From NCBI RefSeq assembly GCF_004364645.1, contig NZ_SOAW01000001.1:1860001-1924000 (forward strand): a stretch of DNA of 64,000 bases, read 5' to 3'. The position numbers and the translations under genes are program-made. The notes below the pieces were generated by a model. The model was not told the origin of the DNA, made no database searches, and worked only from the letters and a program-made list of their open reading frames with translations. This DNA comes from Naumannella halotolerans (GTDB lineage Bacteria > Actinomycetota > Actinomycetes > Propionibacteriales > Propionibacteriaceae). Below are positions 1 to 7,946 of the stretch, piece after piece; position 1 is the stretch's first letter; the number at the start of each line of letters is the position of its first letter.

Positions 1-914
1 GTGCTCACCCCGGTGATGTCGAGATCGGCGCGGACCGGACGCAACGAGCGCACCTGCAGTTCGTCGGGGGCACCGGCGGTCCGTTGCGGGTCTGCGGTGG
101 TCAGCGCTTCGGCGCGGCCGGGTACGGCCGGCGACTCGGAGTAGGTCCGGTCCCCCACACCGATCGCGACGACGCCCCGGTCCGGGCAGCGGGTGATCAC
201 CGAGGACTCCCGGTCCTCACCGATGGTCGTTTCGTAGTCGAACCGCAGGCAGTCCCCGGCCAGCGCCGTGGCCGTCCCCCGGAAGCTGTAGGGAACTTCG
301 CCGATCACCTGCAGGCCGTCGCTGATCAGCGCCGTCCCGGCCGCGGTCCAGCTCTGTCCGGCGACGGTTCCGGCCGGTAGATCGGGTCTGGGCGGCTGGA
401 ACGACACGGCGTCGCTGCCCCGCGCCAGGGAGGCCACCGACAACCCGGTCTCGTCGGCACGGTAGAGAAGTTCGCGCCGGTCGTCCCCGTGCCAGTTCTC
501 GATCACCCAGTTCCCCTGGCCGAGACCGTCGACGTTCGACCAGCCGGCCGGTCCGCGCTGATGCGGTACGAACCCGCTGACCGGCACCGACTCCACCCCG
601 AGCAGCGATCCGCCGACCTGGCCCTCGCCCCTCAGCACCGTCCGCGACCCCTCGGAACCACCGGCCAGTGCGAGTGAGGTACCGGCGATCGTTCCCGTCC
701 GAGGCGGAATGGCGACCGCGATCGCGGTCAGCAACAGGGCCAACACGGCCAGCACCGAGACGACGACCATCGGGGCCAAGGCCCCGTCACCGCCGGCATC
801 GGCGCTGATCCTCCGCGGATCGGGCAGGTGTCCGTGCCAGCGGAGCCGACGGGCGGAGAGGTGTCCGCGCCAGGGCATGCTGCGCACTGTCCCCGCTCGC
901 CCCCTGGCCGCCAC
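1..914 (-). CDS. Single-pass membrane protein of unknown function (3' end cut off by the window edge)
   Basis: An uninterrupted minus-strand frame of about 304 codons runs off the left edge, so the C-terminus is missing. It starts at GTG 914, with an in-frame TAG just upstream (924-926); ATG 878 is an alternative start. The first ~45 residues are basic (many Arg, plus His/Pro), consistent with a cytoplasmic N-terminus. One hydrophobic segment follows at about residues 48-70 (a run beginning LAPMVVVSVLAV). The remainder is hydrophilic and presumably extracellular, rich in Gly, Asp and Thr with short beta-type stretches, and includes NWVIENWHGDDRREL. That could suit a propeller-like fold, but I do not recognise the family and assign no function. 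It lies just downstream of the RDD gene on the same strand, 65 bp away, so co-transcription is possible. Confidence 0.7.
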   Translation of the reverse strand, partial: MAARGRAGTVRSMPWRGHLSARRLRWHGHLPDPRRISADAGGDGALAPMVVVSVLAVLALLLTAIAVAIPPRTGTIAGTSLALAGGSEGSRTVLRGEGQVGGSLLGVESVPVSGFVPHQRGPAGWSNVDGLGQGNWVIENWHGDDRRELLYRADETGLSVASLARGSDAVSFQPPRPDLPAGTVAGQSWTAAGTALISDGLQVIGEVPYSFRGTATALAGDCLRFDYETTIGEDRESSVITRCPDRGVVAIGVGDRTYSESPAVPGRAEALTTADPQRTAGAPDELQVRSLRPVRADLDITGVS

Positions 915-979
915 GGGCTGATCCTAGGCGGCAGCCGGTTCGTTGCCCATGGTTCGGTTGCCGGGAACCCGCGGACAGT

Positions 980-1852
980 TCAGCGGCGGCGAATCACCTG
1001 GGTCTCCGAGAGCCGGTCATGCCAGGACTGTCTCCGCGGATTGAAGGCGGCGGTCAGCCCGTCGACCAGCGCGACCAGCATCAGCCAGCCGAGCTGGGGG
1101 AAGACACCGCGGAAGAGGGTACGCATGGCGACCGCGCGGCCGGTCAACTTCGGTGATCCGTCGGTCTGCACCGGTCGGATGCCCAGCAGCAGCTGGCCCG
1201 GGGTGGCGCCCTTCCAGAGCAGGAACACCAGGTGCAGTCCAATGGCCGCGCCGATCACGGCCGCAGTGGACCACAACTGGTCGGTGGCCGACAGGATCGT
1301 CGTCGGGTCCGGGGTCGGCGGCGGGTTCTGACCCTGCTCGACCGCGGCCAGGGAGGCGGCGTAGTAGTCGGCGACCACCCCGGCCAGCCGCTGCCACACC
1401 GGCAGGCTGAACAGCACCGACAGCACCGTGATCATCACCATGTCAAGCAACCAGGCCGCGAACCGGGCCCACCACGAGGCGAGCGGACGTCCGTCGGCAG
1501 TCAGCAATTCCTTGCCCGAGGCCGCCGGCTGCGCCCAGGGATTCTGGCCATACGAGTTCTGACCATACGGGTTCTGGCCATACGGGTTCTGGCCCGGGCC
1601 GGGCTGCCCGTACCCCTGCTGCCCGTAGTGCTGTTGGCCCTGGGGTGGGTTCCCCCACTGCCCCGGCTGTCCGGGCTGGCTGCCGGCGCCTGGTTGCCCG
1701 GCAGCCGATTTGTCCTCGCGGGTCTCCCGGCTCCACTGCCACCCGTCCCAGTACCGGGTACGTCGGGGGTCCAGCGGATCGGGGTACCAGCCGGCGGGCG
1801 CGGCATGGCGTCCGGGCGGTGCGGGCGGGCGGCCGACGGGAATGTCACTCAC
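980..1852 (-). CDS. RDD-family membrane protein with an N-terminal DUF2510 motif
   Basis: This 290-aa protein starts at GTG 1852 (SDIPVGRPP...). Longer in-frame extensions would run into the divergent kinase promoter. Near the N-terminus is a DUF2510-type motif, GWYPDPLDPRRTRYWDGWQW, typical of actinobacterial membrane proteins. Next comes a low-complexity linker rich in Gln, Gly, Tyr, Asn and Pro, with repeated YGQNP units. The C-terminal half is an RDD domain: an Arg-containing first helix (ASWWARFAAWLLDMV), two further hydrophobic helices, and a terminal HDRLSETQVIRRR. RDD proteins are polytopic and of mostly unknown or transport-related function. It is divergent from the Ser/Thr kinase gene, with about 145 bp between the starts. 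The family call is secure; the role is not. Confidence 0.88.
   Translation of the reverse strand: MSDIPVGRPPAPPGRHAAPAGWYPDPLDPRRTRYWDGWQWSRETREDKSAAGQPGAGSQPGQPGQWGNPPQGQQHYGQQGYGQPGPGQNPYGQNPYGQNSYGQNPWAQPAASGKELLTADGRPLASWWARFAAWLLDMVMITVLSVLFSLPVWQRLAGVVADYYAASLAAVEQGQNPPPTPDPTTILSATDQLWSTAAVIGAAIGLHLVFLLWKGATPGQLLLGIRPVQTDGSPKLTGRAVAMRTLFRGVFPQLGWLMLVALVDGLTAAFNPRRQSWHDRLSETQVIRRR
1541..1600 (-). repeat. 15-bp tandem repeats encoding YGQNP units
   Basis: Four consecutive 15-bp units (gttctggccatacgg and close variants) begin at 1541, 1556, 1571 and 1586. They encode the Tyr-Gly-Gln-Asn-Pro repeats in the linker of the RDD protein. The copy number probably varies between strains by slippage, which would lengthen or shorten a disordered linker. 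Confidence 0.85.
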
Positions 1853-1997
1853 CCCACCATTGTGGCCGATCCGTCCGGTACGGACTGCCCGCACCGATCC
1901 GCCGACACCCGCGGAACCAACGAAACCGGGCGCGAGGGCGAAAACCGGCGGGAGCCGGTGGCCAATGGGCACCGTCTGTAGTCACACTATGGGTGTC

Positions 1998-3368
1998 ATG
2001 GAACAGATCGGACGCTACCGGCTCGTCGCGCGCCTCGGCGCGGGCTCCTTCGCCACCGTGTGGCAGGGGCACGACGACCAGCTCGACGTACCGGTGGCGA
2101 TCAAGGTGCTGGCGGAGAACTGGTCCTCCCGGGAGGACGTCCGGAACCGCTTCATGTCCGAGGCCCGGCTGATGCGTCGGATCCAGGACAGCCGGGTGAT
2201 CCGCGTCTACGACGTCGGAACCCTGCAGGACGGCCGACCGTACTTCGTCATGGACTACTGCGATTCCGGTTCGCTGGATCAGTGGCGCCGAGAACTGCGC
2301 CCACCGGCGCAGGCGATCCGGGCCGCGGCCCAGGCTTGTCGCGCCCTGCAGGTGCTGCACGACCATCACGTGGTGCACCGGGATGTCACCCCGGGCAATC
2401 TGTTGTTGGATTCGAGTTCGGACGGTTCGTTGGTGGTCCGACTGGCCGACCTGGGCGTGGCGAAGTCGATGCTGGACGACCTGGGCAGCACGATGACCGC
2501 GGGCACACCGTCCTACATGGCGCTGGAACAGGCCACCGGAGGCAACTTCGACCACCGGGCCGACATCTATGCCATGGGCTGCGTCACCTACGCGCTGCTC
2601 ACCGGGGCGCCACCGTTCCGGGTACGCAACCTGCCCGATCTGCTCAACCGCCAGGAGGGACAGCACCCCGAGGCGCTGGCCGGCCGGCTCGGGGTTCCCG
2701 CCGAACTGGATGAACTGCTGCGTCGGGCATTGTCGAGGGCACCGCAGGGACGTCCGGCCTCGGCCAAGGCGATGGCCGACCAGCTCGACCGGATCGCCGG
2801 TGCGATCGAGGCCGGTGGCACCGAACCGGGCCGGACCTCGATCGCCTTCACCCACTTGCGCACCCCCGCCCCGGCCTGGCCGACGATGCCGAGCGACGAC
2901 GAGGATGCCGCCCTCACCCGGCGACAACCAGCTCCCCGTCGCGCCGCCGAGCCACCGTCCCCGGCCAGTTCAGCGACACCGGCCGGCCAGCCCTCCGCGG
3001 ATCGTCCGGCCGCCTCGGTACCGCCCCCGCAACAACCGGTCGGACCGATCTCCGGTGGCCGATCGGCCACGCCGGTACCGACCCCGAACCCGGCCCGACA
3101 TCCGGGCCCGCTGCCGCCTGCAGCCGGATGGACCCCGCCCCGGGGCTACGGGCAACCGCAGGGATCGTCACCGGCACCGCACCGGTACGGCGAGCACCCC
3201 GCCCCGACCCCGCAGTGGCCGGGGCAGATGGTGAACGACTGGAGCTACCTGCCGCCGGAACGGACGCCTACCCCCAGTGGTCGCGGTGCAGGCTTCTGGT
3301 GGATCATCGCGGTCGCGGCGTTCCTCATCCTGATGATCGTCGTCTGGGTGATCTTCCAGCTCACCTGA
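1998..3368 (+). CDS. Hanks-type Ser/Thr protein kinase with a C-terminal membrane tail and no sensor domain
   Basis: This 456-aa protein starts at ATG 1998 (MEQIGRYRL); ATG 1989 would add three residues. The kinase domain spans residues ~7-265: glycine loop LGAGSFATV (13-21), Lys36 in VAIKVL, Glu55, catalytic loop HRDVTPGN (127-134; catalytic Asp129, Asn134), a DLG metal motif (151-153) in place of DFG, and AGTPSYMALEQ at the activation/APE region. The usual Lys two residues after the catalytic Asp is Thr131, as in some bacterial HRDVxPxN kinases. A Pro/Ala-rich disordered linker (~290-430) follows. A single hydrophobic segment at the extreme C-terminus (WWIIAVAAFLILMIVVWVIF) leaves essentially no extracellular domain, so there are no PASTA repeats. 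It probably signals from the inner face of the membrane. Activity is likely but not proven. Confidence 0.9.
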   Translation: MEQIGRYRLVARLGAGSFATVWQGHDDQLDVPVAIKVLAENWSSREDVRNRFMSEARLMRRIQDSRVIRVYDVGTLQDGRPYFVMDYCDSGSLDQWRRELRPPAQAIRAAAQACRALQVLHDHHVVHRDVTPGNLLLDSSSDGSLVVRLADLGVAKSMLDDLGSTMTAGTPSYMALEQATGGNFDHRADIYAMGCVTYALLTGAPPFRVRNLPDLLNRQEGQHPEALAGRLGVPAELDELLRRALSRAPQGRPASAKAMADQLDRIAGAIEAGGTEPGRTSIAFTHLRTPAPAWPTMPSDDEDAALTRRQPAPRRAAEPPSPASSATPAGQPSADRPAASVPPPQQPVGPISGGRSATPVPTPNPARHPGPLPPAAGWTPPRGYGQPQGSSPAPHRYGEHPAPTPQWPGQMVNDWSYLPPERTPTPSGRGAGFWWIIAVAAFLILMIVVWVIFQLT

Positions 3369-3446
3369 ACCGACTCCCGCAGGCCGGTGCAGCCCGGATT
3401 GTCCATTGGTTGGTCGCCGGAGCAGTACTTGGGCAAAGATGTCGGC

Positions 3447-4241
3447 ATGAAACGCGAAGTTCACTCCAGGATCGTCTGCCAGGTCACCGCCGAGGCGGAC
3501 AACGTCGTGTCGATCAGTGTCACCGACACCGACCTGTTGACCTCGGAGGAGCTGACCGTCACCGTCGACGGCACGCCGGTCGAACCGACCGAGCTGACCG
3601 ATGTCCACGGCACCCGGTTGCACCGGGTGATCACCCCTCCCGGTGAACTGGTGATCGCCTACTCCGCCGTCGCCGAGGGACAATCGGCGCCGGCCCCGTC
3701 GGAGGATGTGGACCTGATCCGCTACATGCGGCCGAGCCGCTACTGCCCGTCGGATGTGCTGGCTCCGGTCGCCTCCGGCCTGTTCGGCGAGAAGTCGGGG
3801 ATCGAACTGGTGCAGGCGGTACGCGAATGGGTGAACAACCACCTGTCCTACATCAGCGGCTCCTCCGGCCCGACCGACGATGCAGTCGACACCTATCTGC
3901 GGCGGGCCGGTGTCTGCCGCGACTACGCCCACCTGTGCATCACCCTGCTCCGGGCCCGGGAGACTCCGGCCCGACTCGCCGCGGTCTATGCCCCGGGCCT
4001 GTCGCCGATGGACTTCCATGCCGTGGTCGAGGCCCATGTCGACGGTCGGTGGCAGCTGATCGACGCCACGAACCTGGCGCCGCGGGAGTCGATGCTGCGG
4101 ATCGCCACCGGCCGCGATGCCGCCGACACCGCCTTCCTGACCACCAATTCCGGCGGATTGTTCCTGAACGAGCTGAAGGTCACCGCGGTGGCCGACGAGC
4201 TGCCGACCGAGGACCCGTCACAACTGGTGCAGCTGCGCTGA
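3447..4241 (+). CDS. Transglutaminase-like (papain-fold) protein
   Basis: This 264-aa protein starts at ATG 3447 (MKREVHSRIVCQV). The N-terminal ~100 residues are beta-rich. The transglutaminase-core triad is visible in order: Cys in AGVCRDYAHL, His in DFHAVVEAH and Asp in WQLIDATNL. The proline-rich element YMRPSRYCPSD before the core is typical of bacterial transglutaminase-like proteins. These usually act as cysteine peptidases or amidases, or have unknown roles, rather than as crosslinking enzymes. No signal peptide or TM segment is seen, so it is cytoplasmic. It lies 78 bp downstream of the kinase on the same strand and convergent with the helicase. The catalytic residues look intact; the substrate is unknown. 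Confidence 0.85.
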   Translation: MKREVHSRIVCQVTAEADNVVSISVTDTDLLTSEELTVTVDGTPVEPTELTDVHGTRLHRVITPPGELVIAYSAVAEGQSAPAPSEDVDLIRYMRPSRYCPSDVLAPVASGLFGEKSGIELVQAVREWVNNHLSYISGSSGPTDDAVDTYLRRAGVCRDYAHLCITLLRARETPARLAAVYAPGLSPMDFHAVVEAHVDGRWQLIDATNLAPRESMLRIATGRDAADTAFLTTNSGGLFLNELKVTAVADELPTEDPSQLVQLR

Positions 4242-4282
4242 GGCGCCGCTCGACACCGGCCGTCCGACACCGGGGGTGACGG

Positions 4283-6061
4283 TCAGCCGCGGGTCGCCCA
4301 GGACCGGATCCGCTCGATCCGTTCGGTCAGCTGTTCCCCGGTCGCCGCCACGGCCGCCGGACCACCGCAGGCCTCCCGCAGCTCGTTGTGGATCACCCCG
4401 TGAGGTTTCCCGCTGCGGTGGTGCCAGGCGGCCACCAGCGTGTTCAACTGCTTGCGCAGCTCGCGCAGGTCCTCGTGGGCGGCCCGTGGCCGCTCCGGAG
4501 CACCGGCGGCCGACTGCGCCCGGGCCGATTCCGAACGTTCCACCTGGGCGGCCTGTCGGCGCCGCAGCAGATCCTTCACCTGATCCGGTTCCAGCAGCCC
4601 GGGCAGCCCGAGGTAGTCACGTTCCTCATCACTGCCCGACATCGTCTGCAGCCCGAACTCGCCGCCGTCGAAGACGACCTTCTCGAAATCGGCCTCACTG
4701 GCCAGGGCGGTGAACGTCCCCTCGACCAGGTCCGGCTCGGACTTCTCCTGCTGCGCCTCGGCCAGCAGCGCCGCCTCGTCCTCGGGAGTCTTCGGTTTCA
4801 GCGCGTGGTCCCGCTCGGTCTCCAGGCCGGCGGCCAACGACAGCAACGGGGCGATGCTCGGCAGGAACACCGAAGCGGTCTCCCCACGGGAGCGGGCGCG
4901 GACGAACCGGCCGACGGCCTGGGCGAAGAACAGCGGGGTCAAGGTGGCGGTGGCGTAGACGCCGACCGCCAGCCGAGGCACGTCGACACCCTCGGAGACC
5001 ATCCGTACCGCGACCATCCAGCGGTCCTCGGACTCGGCGAACTCGGTGATCCGCTTGCTCGATCCCGGTTCGTCGGACAACACCAGGGTGGGTGGCTCAC
5101 CGGTGATCTGCTGCAGGATCTTGGCATAGGCCCGGGCGTGGCTCTGGTCGTTGGCGATCACCAACCCGCCGGCATCGGGTACGCCGGAACGTACCTCGGT
5201 GAGCCGGGTGTTGGCCGCCCGGAGCACGGCCGGGATCCAGGCACCGCCGGGATCCAACGCCGTCCGCAGGGCCTGGGCGGTCAGGTCCTTGGTCAGCGGT
5301 CCCCCGAGCCGGGCAGCGAGTTCCTCGCCCGCCTTGGTCCGCCACTGCATGTCACCGCCGTAGGCCATGAATAGCACTGGCCGGACGATGCCGTCACTGA
5401 GCGCCGGGCCGTACCCGTAGGAGTAGTCGGCCCGGGAGCGCAGTGCGCCGGTGCCGTCGGGTTCGTAGCGGACGAAGGGGATCGGGTTGGCATCGGAACG
5501 GAACGGGGTGCCGGTCAACGCCAGTCGCCGCCGGGCGGGTTCGAAGGCCTCCCGCACCGCCTCACCCCAGCTGCGCGCATCACCGGCGTGGTGGATCTCG
5601 TCGAGGATCACCAAGGTGTTGTTCTGTTCGGTACGGATGCGCAGCGCCAGCGGGTTGGCCGCCACCCCGGCATAGGTCAGGGCGTAGCCTTGGAAATCGG
5701 CGGAGCTGGGTCCTTGTCGAGTGCCGAAGTTCGGATCGATCTGAATCCCCACCCGGGCCGCGGCCTGCGCCCACTGGGTCTTCAGGTGCTCGGTCGGCGC
5801 GACCACGATCACCCGGTTCACGATCCGCCGGTTGAGCAACTCCGCGGCCACGGTCAGGGCGAATGAGGTCTTGCCCGCACCCGGCGTCGCCACGGCCAGG
5901 AAATCCTTCGGCTCATCCTCGCGGTAGCGGTTCAGCGCGGCCTGCTGCCACGCCCGCAGCTGCTTGACGGTGCCCCAGGCGGCCCGGTCGGGGAAGGCCG
6001 GGGGAAGTCGATCGGCGTTCGCAATCGGCGTCAGCGGGTCGGGCACGTTCACTGGCCCCAT
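4283..6061 (-). CDS. DEAD/DEAH-box superfamily 2 helicase (XPB/RAD25-like)
   Basis: This 592-aa protein carries SF2 motifs in order. There is a Q-like region (LRAWQQAALNRY), Walker A in ATPGAGKTSFA, motif Ia/Ib around VVAPTEHL, Walker B DEIH (VILDEIHHAGD), motif III ALTGTPFRSD and, in the second RecA domain, motif VI QAVGRFVRAR. After the helicase core come ~180 residues rich in Glu, Gln, Arg and Ala, probably helical (QVKDLLRRRQAAQVERSE...), of unknown function. Such helicases act in DNA repair or nucleoprotein remodelling, but no nuclease or methylase partner is adjacent, so I do not place it in a defence system. Start ATG 6061 gives MGPVNVPDP. It is convergent with the transglutaminase-like gene. 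Confidence 0.88.
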   Translation of the reverse strand: MGPVNVPDPLTPIANADRLPPAFPDRAAWGTVKQLRAWQQAALNRYREDEPKDFLAVATPGAGKTSFALTVAAELLNRRIVNRVIVVAPTEHLKTQWAQAAARVGIQIDPNFGTRQGPSSADFQGYALTYAGVAANPLALRIRTEQNNTLVILDEIHHAGDARSWGEAVREAFEPARRRLALTGTPFRSDANPIPFVRYEPDGTGALRSRADYSYGYGPALSDGIVRPVLFMAYGGDMQWRTKAGEELAARLGGPLTKDLTAQALRTALDPGGAWIPAVLRAANTRLTEVRSGVPDAGGLVIANDQSHARAYAKILQQITGEPPTLVLSDEPGSSKRITEFAESEDRWMVAVRMVSEGVDVPRLAVGVYATATLTPLFFAQAVGRFVRARSRGETASVFLPSIAPLLSLAAGLETERDHALKPKTPEDEAALLAEAQQEKSEPDLVEGTFTALASEADFEKVVFDGGEFGLQTMSGSDEERDYLGLPGLLEPDQVKDLLRRRQAAQVERSESARAQSAAGAPERPRAAHEDLRELRKQLNTLVAAWHHRSGKPHGVIHNELREACGGPAAVAATGEQLTERIERIRSWATRG

Positions 6062-6132
6062 TGTAGGAGCGTGCGCCGACGTTGGGTGGGAACGACCGGG
6101 CCGGCGTCTCTCAGGTCACACCTATCTCAACT

Positions 6133-6150
6133 TTAGGACCTATGGTCTAA
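6133..6150. promoter_or_regulatory. Candidate iron/heme-type operator upstream of the heme oxygenase unit
   Basis: The AT-rich imperfect inverted repeat TTAGGACCTATGGTCTAA has outer arms TTAG/CTAA and inner ACC/GGT, offset by one base. It resembles, at the TTAGG and CTAA ends only, the DtxR/IdeR iron-box layout known in actinobacteria. It lies just upstream of the decayed surface-protein gene and heme oxygenase, where an iron-responsive operator would be expected. The match to the consensus is partial, so this is a suggestion only. Confidence 0.35.
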
Positions 6151-6691
6151 TCTGACGTTGGCGATCCGGATCAACGTCCGGGTGTCCGGCGACCTGGTCG
6201 CCGGTCTCGACGTCTCCCCGCTGGCCGCCGCCGGTGCGAGCTGATGGCCGGCCTGGACACCCGGGGAACTGGAGTACGCCTATTACGTCGCCAACACCGG
6301 CAATGTCCGCGCCGTCGGTTACGAGACCGTCACCGTCAGCTCCCTCGGCGGCCTGGTCAGCACCACCCAACGCGGCACCTTGGAGGAGATCCTGGTCGAC
6401 GGTGCGGCCGAACGACGGTCGGTGGTCACCGGGGTCTGGCCGCTCGGCCCGAGCACCGTCACCGTGGAGGTCGTCCCCGAGGGCGTCGGCGGGCAGGTCG
6501 CCGACCCGGTGTCGGTGCAGACACAGGTCTGGTCCATTCCCTGGGCCTGGTTGGCGGTGCTGCTGCTGATCATCGGCCTGGCGGTCTTCATCAGCTGGCG
6601 CCGTGGCGTTCGCCGGGCACAGCAGGCAGACTTCTACGACGACGACTTCGATCCGATCGATCAGGACCACGAAGCGAGGGCCCACTCATGA
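6137..6691 (+). pseudogene. Remnant of a secreted, membrane-anchored surface protein: 5'-truncated and interrupted by an in-frame TGA
   Basis: One frame codes for protein-like sequence on both sides of a TGA at 6242-6244. Before it reads LAIRINVRVSGDLVAGL..., and after it WTPGELEYAYYVANTGNVRAVGYETV.... An in-frame TAG at 6134 precedes the readable part, and no signal peptide or N-terminal half remains. The residual part matches the C-terminal architecture of actinobacterial DUF916-like surface proteins: an Ig-like RxNVRVxG strand, a TVxNTGNVR strand and a C-terminal TM helix (WAWLAVLLLIIGLAVFI) followed by basic residues and an acidic tail. The frame ends in ATGA, overlapping the heme oxygenase start, so it was probably translationally coupled. 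A TTG at 6380 could still allow a short membrane peptide to be made. Confidence 0.75.
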
Positions 6692-7356
6692 CCAGCCCGA
6701 TCACGACCGAACCCGGTGCTCCGCTGGCACCGTTGTCGACGACCCTGCGGGTACGTACCCGCGCCGAACACGAACGCGCCGAATCCCGACCGTTCATCGC
6801 CGCACTGATGAACGGCGAACTGCACACCGGCGCCTACATCGACCTGGCGGTCCAACATGCGGCGATCTACCGCGCGCTGGAGGCCGGCGGCCATGGGCTT
6901 CGTACCGATCCCCGACTCGGCGCCCTGGTCCGACCGGAACTGTTGCGCACCGAACGGGTGGAGGCCGACCTGACCGACCTGGTCGGGCCGGACTGGCGCG
7001 AGCGTACCTCGCTGACCGAGGCCACCCGGCGCTACGTCGACCGGTTGGACGAGGTGGCGGCCACGCCGACCGGTTATCTGGCCCATGCCTACACCCGCTA
7101 CCTGGGCGACCTGTCGGGTGGACAGGTGGTGCGCACGATGTTGCGACGCCACTACGGGCTGGCACCGGAGGTGCTGCGGTTCTACGACTTCGAGGTCGAC
7201 AAGCCGAAGCCGTACAAGGACGGCTACCGCGAGGCCATGGACCAGGTCACGCTGAGCAGCGAGGAGTACGCCGCGGTGGTGGACGAAGCGACGGTCGCCT
7301 TCGACCTGAACTCAGCCGTCTTCGCTGATCTGGGCCTTCGGCACCTGGCCGCGTGA
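6688..7356 (+). CDS. hmuO: Heme oxygenase (HmuO/HO-1 type)
   Basis: This 222-aa protein is about the family length. It opens the heme ring to biliverdin, CO and Fe2+ in the cytoplasm, freeing iron from imported heme. The proximal heme ligand is probably His28 (RTRAEHERAES). The distal-helix signature GDLSGGQ is at residues 140-146 and is complete, followed by the family-typical FYDFEVDKPKPYKDGYRE. It starts at ATG 6688 inside the ATGA overlap with the upstream remnant. Its 3' end overlaps the convergent TetR gene by 45 bp. No heme ABC transporter is in the window, so heme uptake must be encoded elsewhere or has been lost. The family call is secure and the gene appears intact. Confidence 0.95.
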   Translation: MTSPITTEPGAPLAPLSTTLRVRTRAEHERAESRPFIAALMNGELHTGAYIDLAVQHAAIYRALEAGGHGLRTDPRLGALVRPELLRTERVEADLTDLVGPDWRERTSLTEATRRYVDRLDEVAATPTGYLAHAYTRYLGDLSGGQVVRTMLRRHYGLAPEVLRFYDFEVDKPKPYKDGYREAMDQVTLSSEEYAAVVDEATVAFDLNSAVFADLGLRHLAA

Positions 7357-7911
7357 GGCGCCGACCAGCGAGGGCCAGCGGGCACCGGCGGCATTGACCA
7401 CCAGCCGCTGGGCCTCGGCGAGCCCGTCGGTCAGTTCCGGTGCGGCATCGATGGCGGCATCGATCATCGGTACGGTCACCGCCAGATCCTGCGGCCGGAA
7501 CACCCCGGAGGTGATCCCCTGCTGCAGGATCCGGCCCAACAACTCGTGTCTGCCCGAGGGGTTGCTGCCGATCGGTACCGAGCCGGTCGAGGCGGTCTCC
7601 TGGCGGTGCTGCAGCCGGGCCGCGACATAGGCGGCGAGCTGCTCGCGTGGATCGTCGGCCGGGTCCACCCGAATGCCGAGGTCGATCGTCGCGGTTTCCG
7701 ACTCGTCCTCGGCCAGGGCCGCCAGCAGCCGCTCACGATCGGGGAAGTGGTTGTAGATCGCCGACCGGCCGATCCCGCTGCGGCGCGCCAGCTCGGCGTA
7801 GCTGATCGCCCCGAAGGGTTTCTCCGCCAGCAGGTCGCGCAATGCCGCGATCAGTCGGCGACGGACCCGCTGCCGGTGGTCGGCAACGCTCCCTCCTTCG
7901 ATCTTCGGCAC
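7312..7911 (-). CDS. TetR-family transcriptional regulator
   Basis: This 199-aa protein has a classic N-terminal TetR helix-turn-helix at residues ~12-60: the RLIAALRDLLAEKPFGAISYAELARR stretch leading into GIGRSAIYNHFPDRERLL. The C-terminal helical ligand-binding domain is not diagnostic of a ligand. Its 3' end overlaps the end of the convergent heme oxygenase gene by 45 bp. It lies upstream of, and on the same strand as, the MFS gene (7947-9353 lies 5' of it), with a 35-bp gap. The likely target is the MFS transporter unit, by analogy with common TetR-MFS pairs. This is inference; no operator was identified. Confidence 0.9.
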   Translation of the reverse strand: MPKIEGGSVADHRQRVRRRLIAALRDLLAEKPFGAISYAELARRSGIGRSAIYNHFPDRERLLAALAEDESETATIDLGIRVDPADDPREQLAAYVAARLQHRQETASTGSVPIGSNPSGRHELLGRILQQGITSGVFRPQDLAVTVPMIDAAIDAAPELTDGLAEAQRLVVNAAGARWPSLVGASRGQVPKAQISEDG

Positions 7912-7946
7912 ACGGCCATGGTGGCACGCCGGGAAAGGAATCCGCC

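Noticed and set aside
1710-1997. A longer start for the Ser/Thr kinase, giving a 552-aa protein
   Set aside because: The extra ~96 residues are Arg/Ser/Pro-rich without kinase features and overlap the divergent RDD gene. The kinase domain starts normally at 1998 (MEQIGRYRL).
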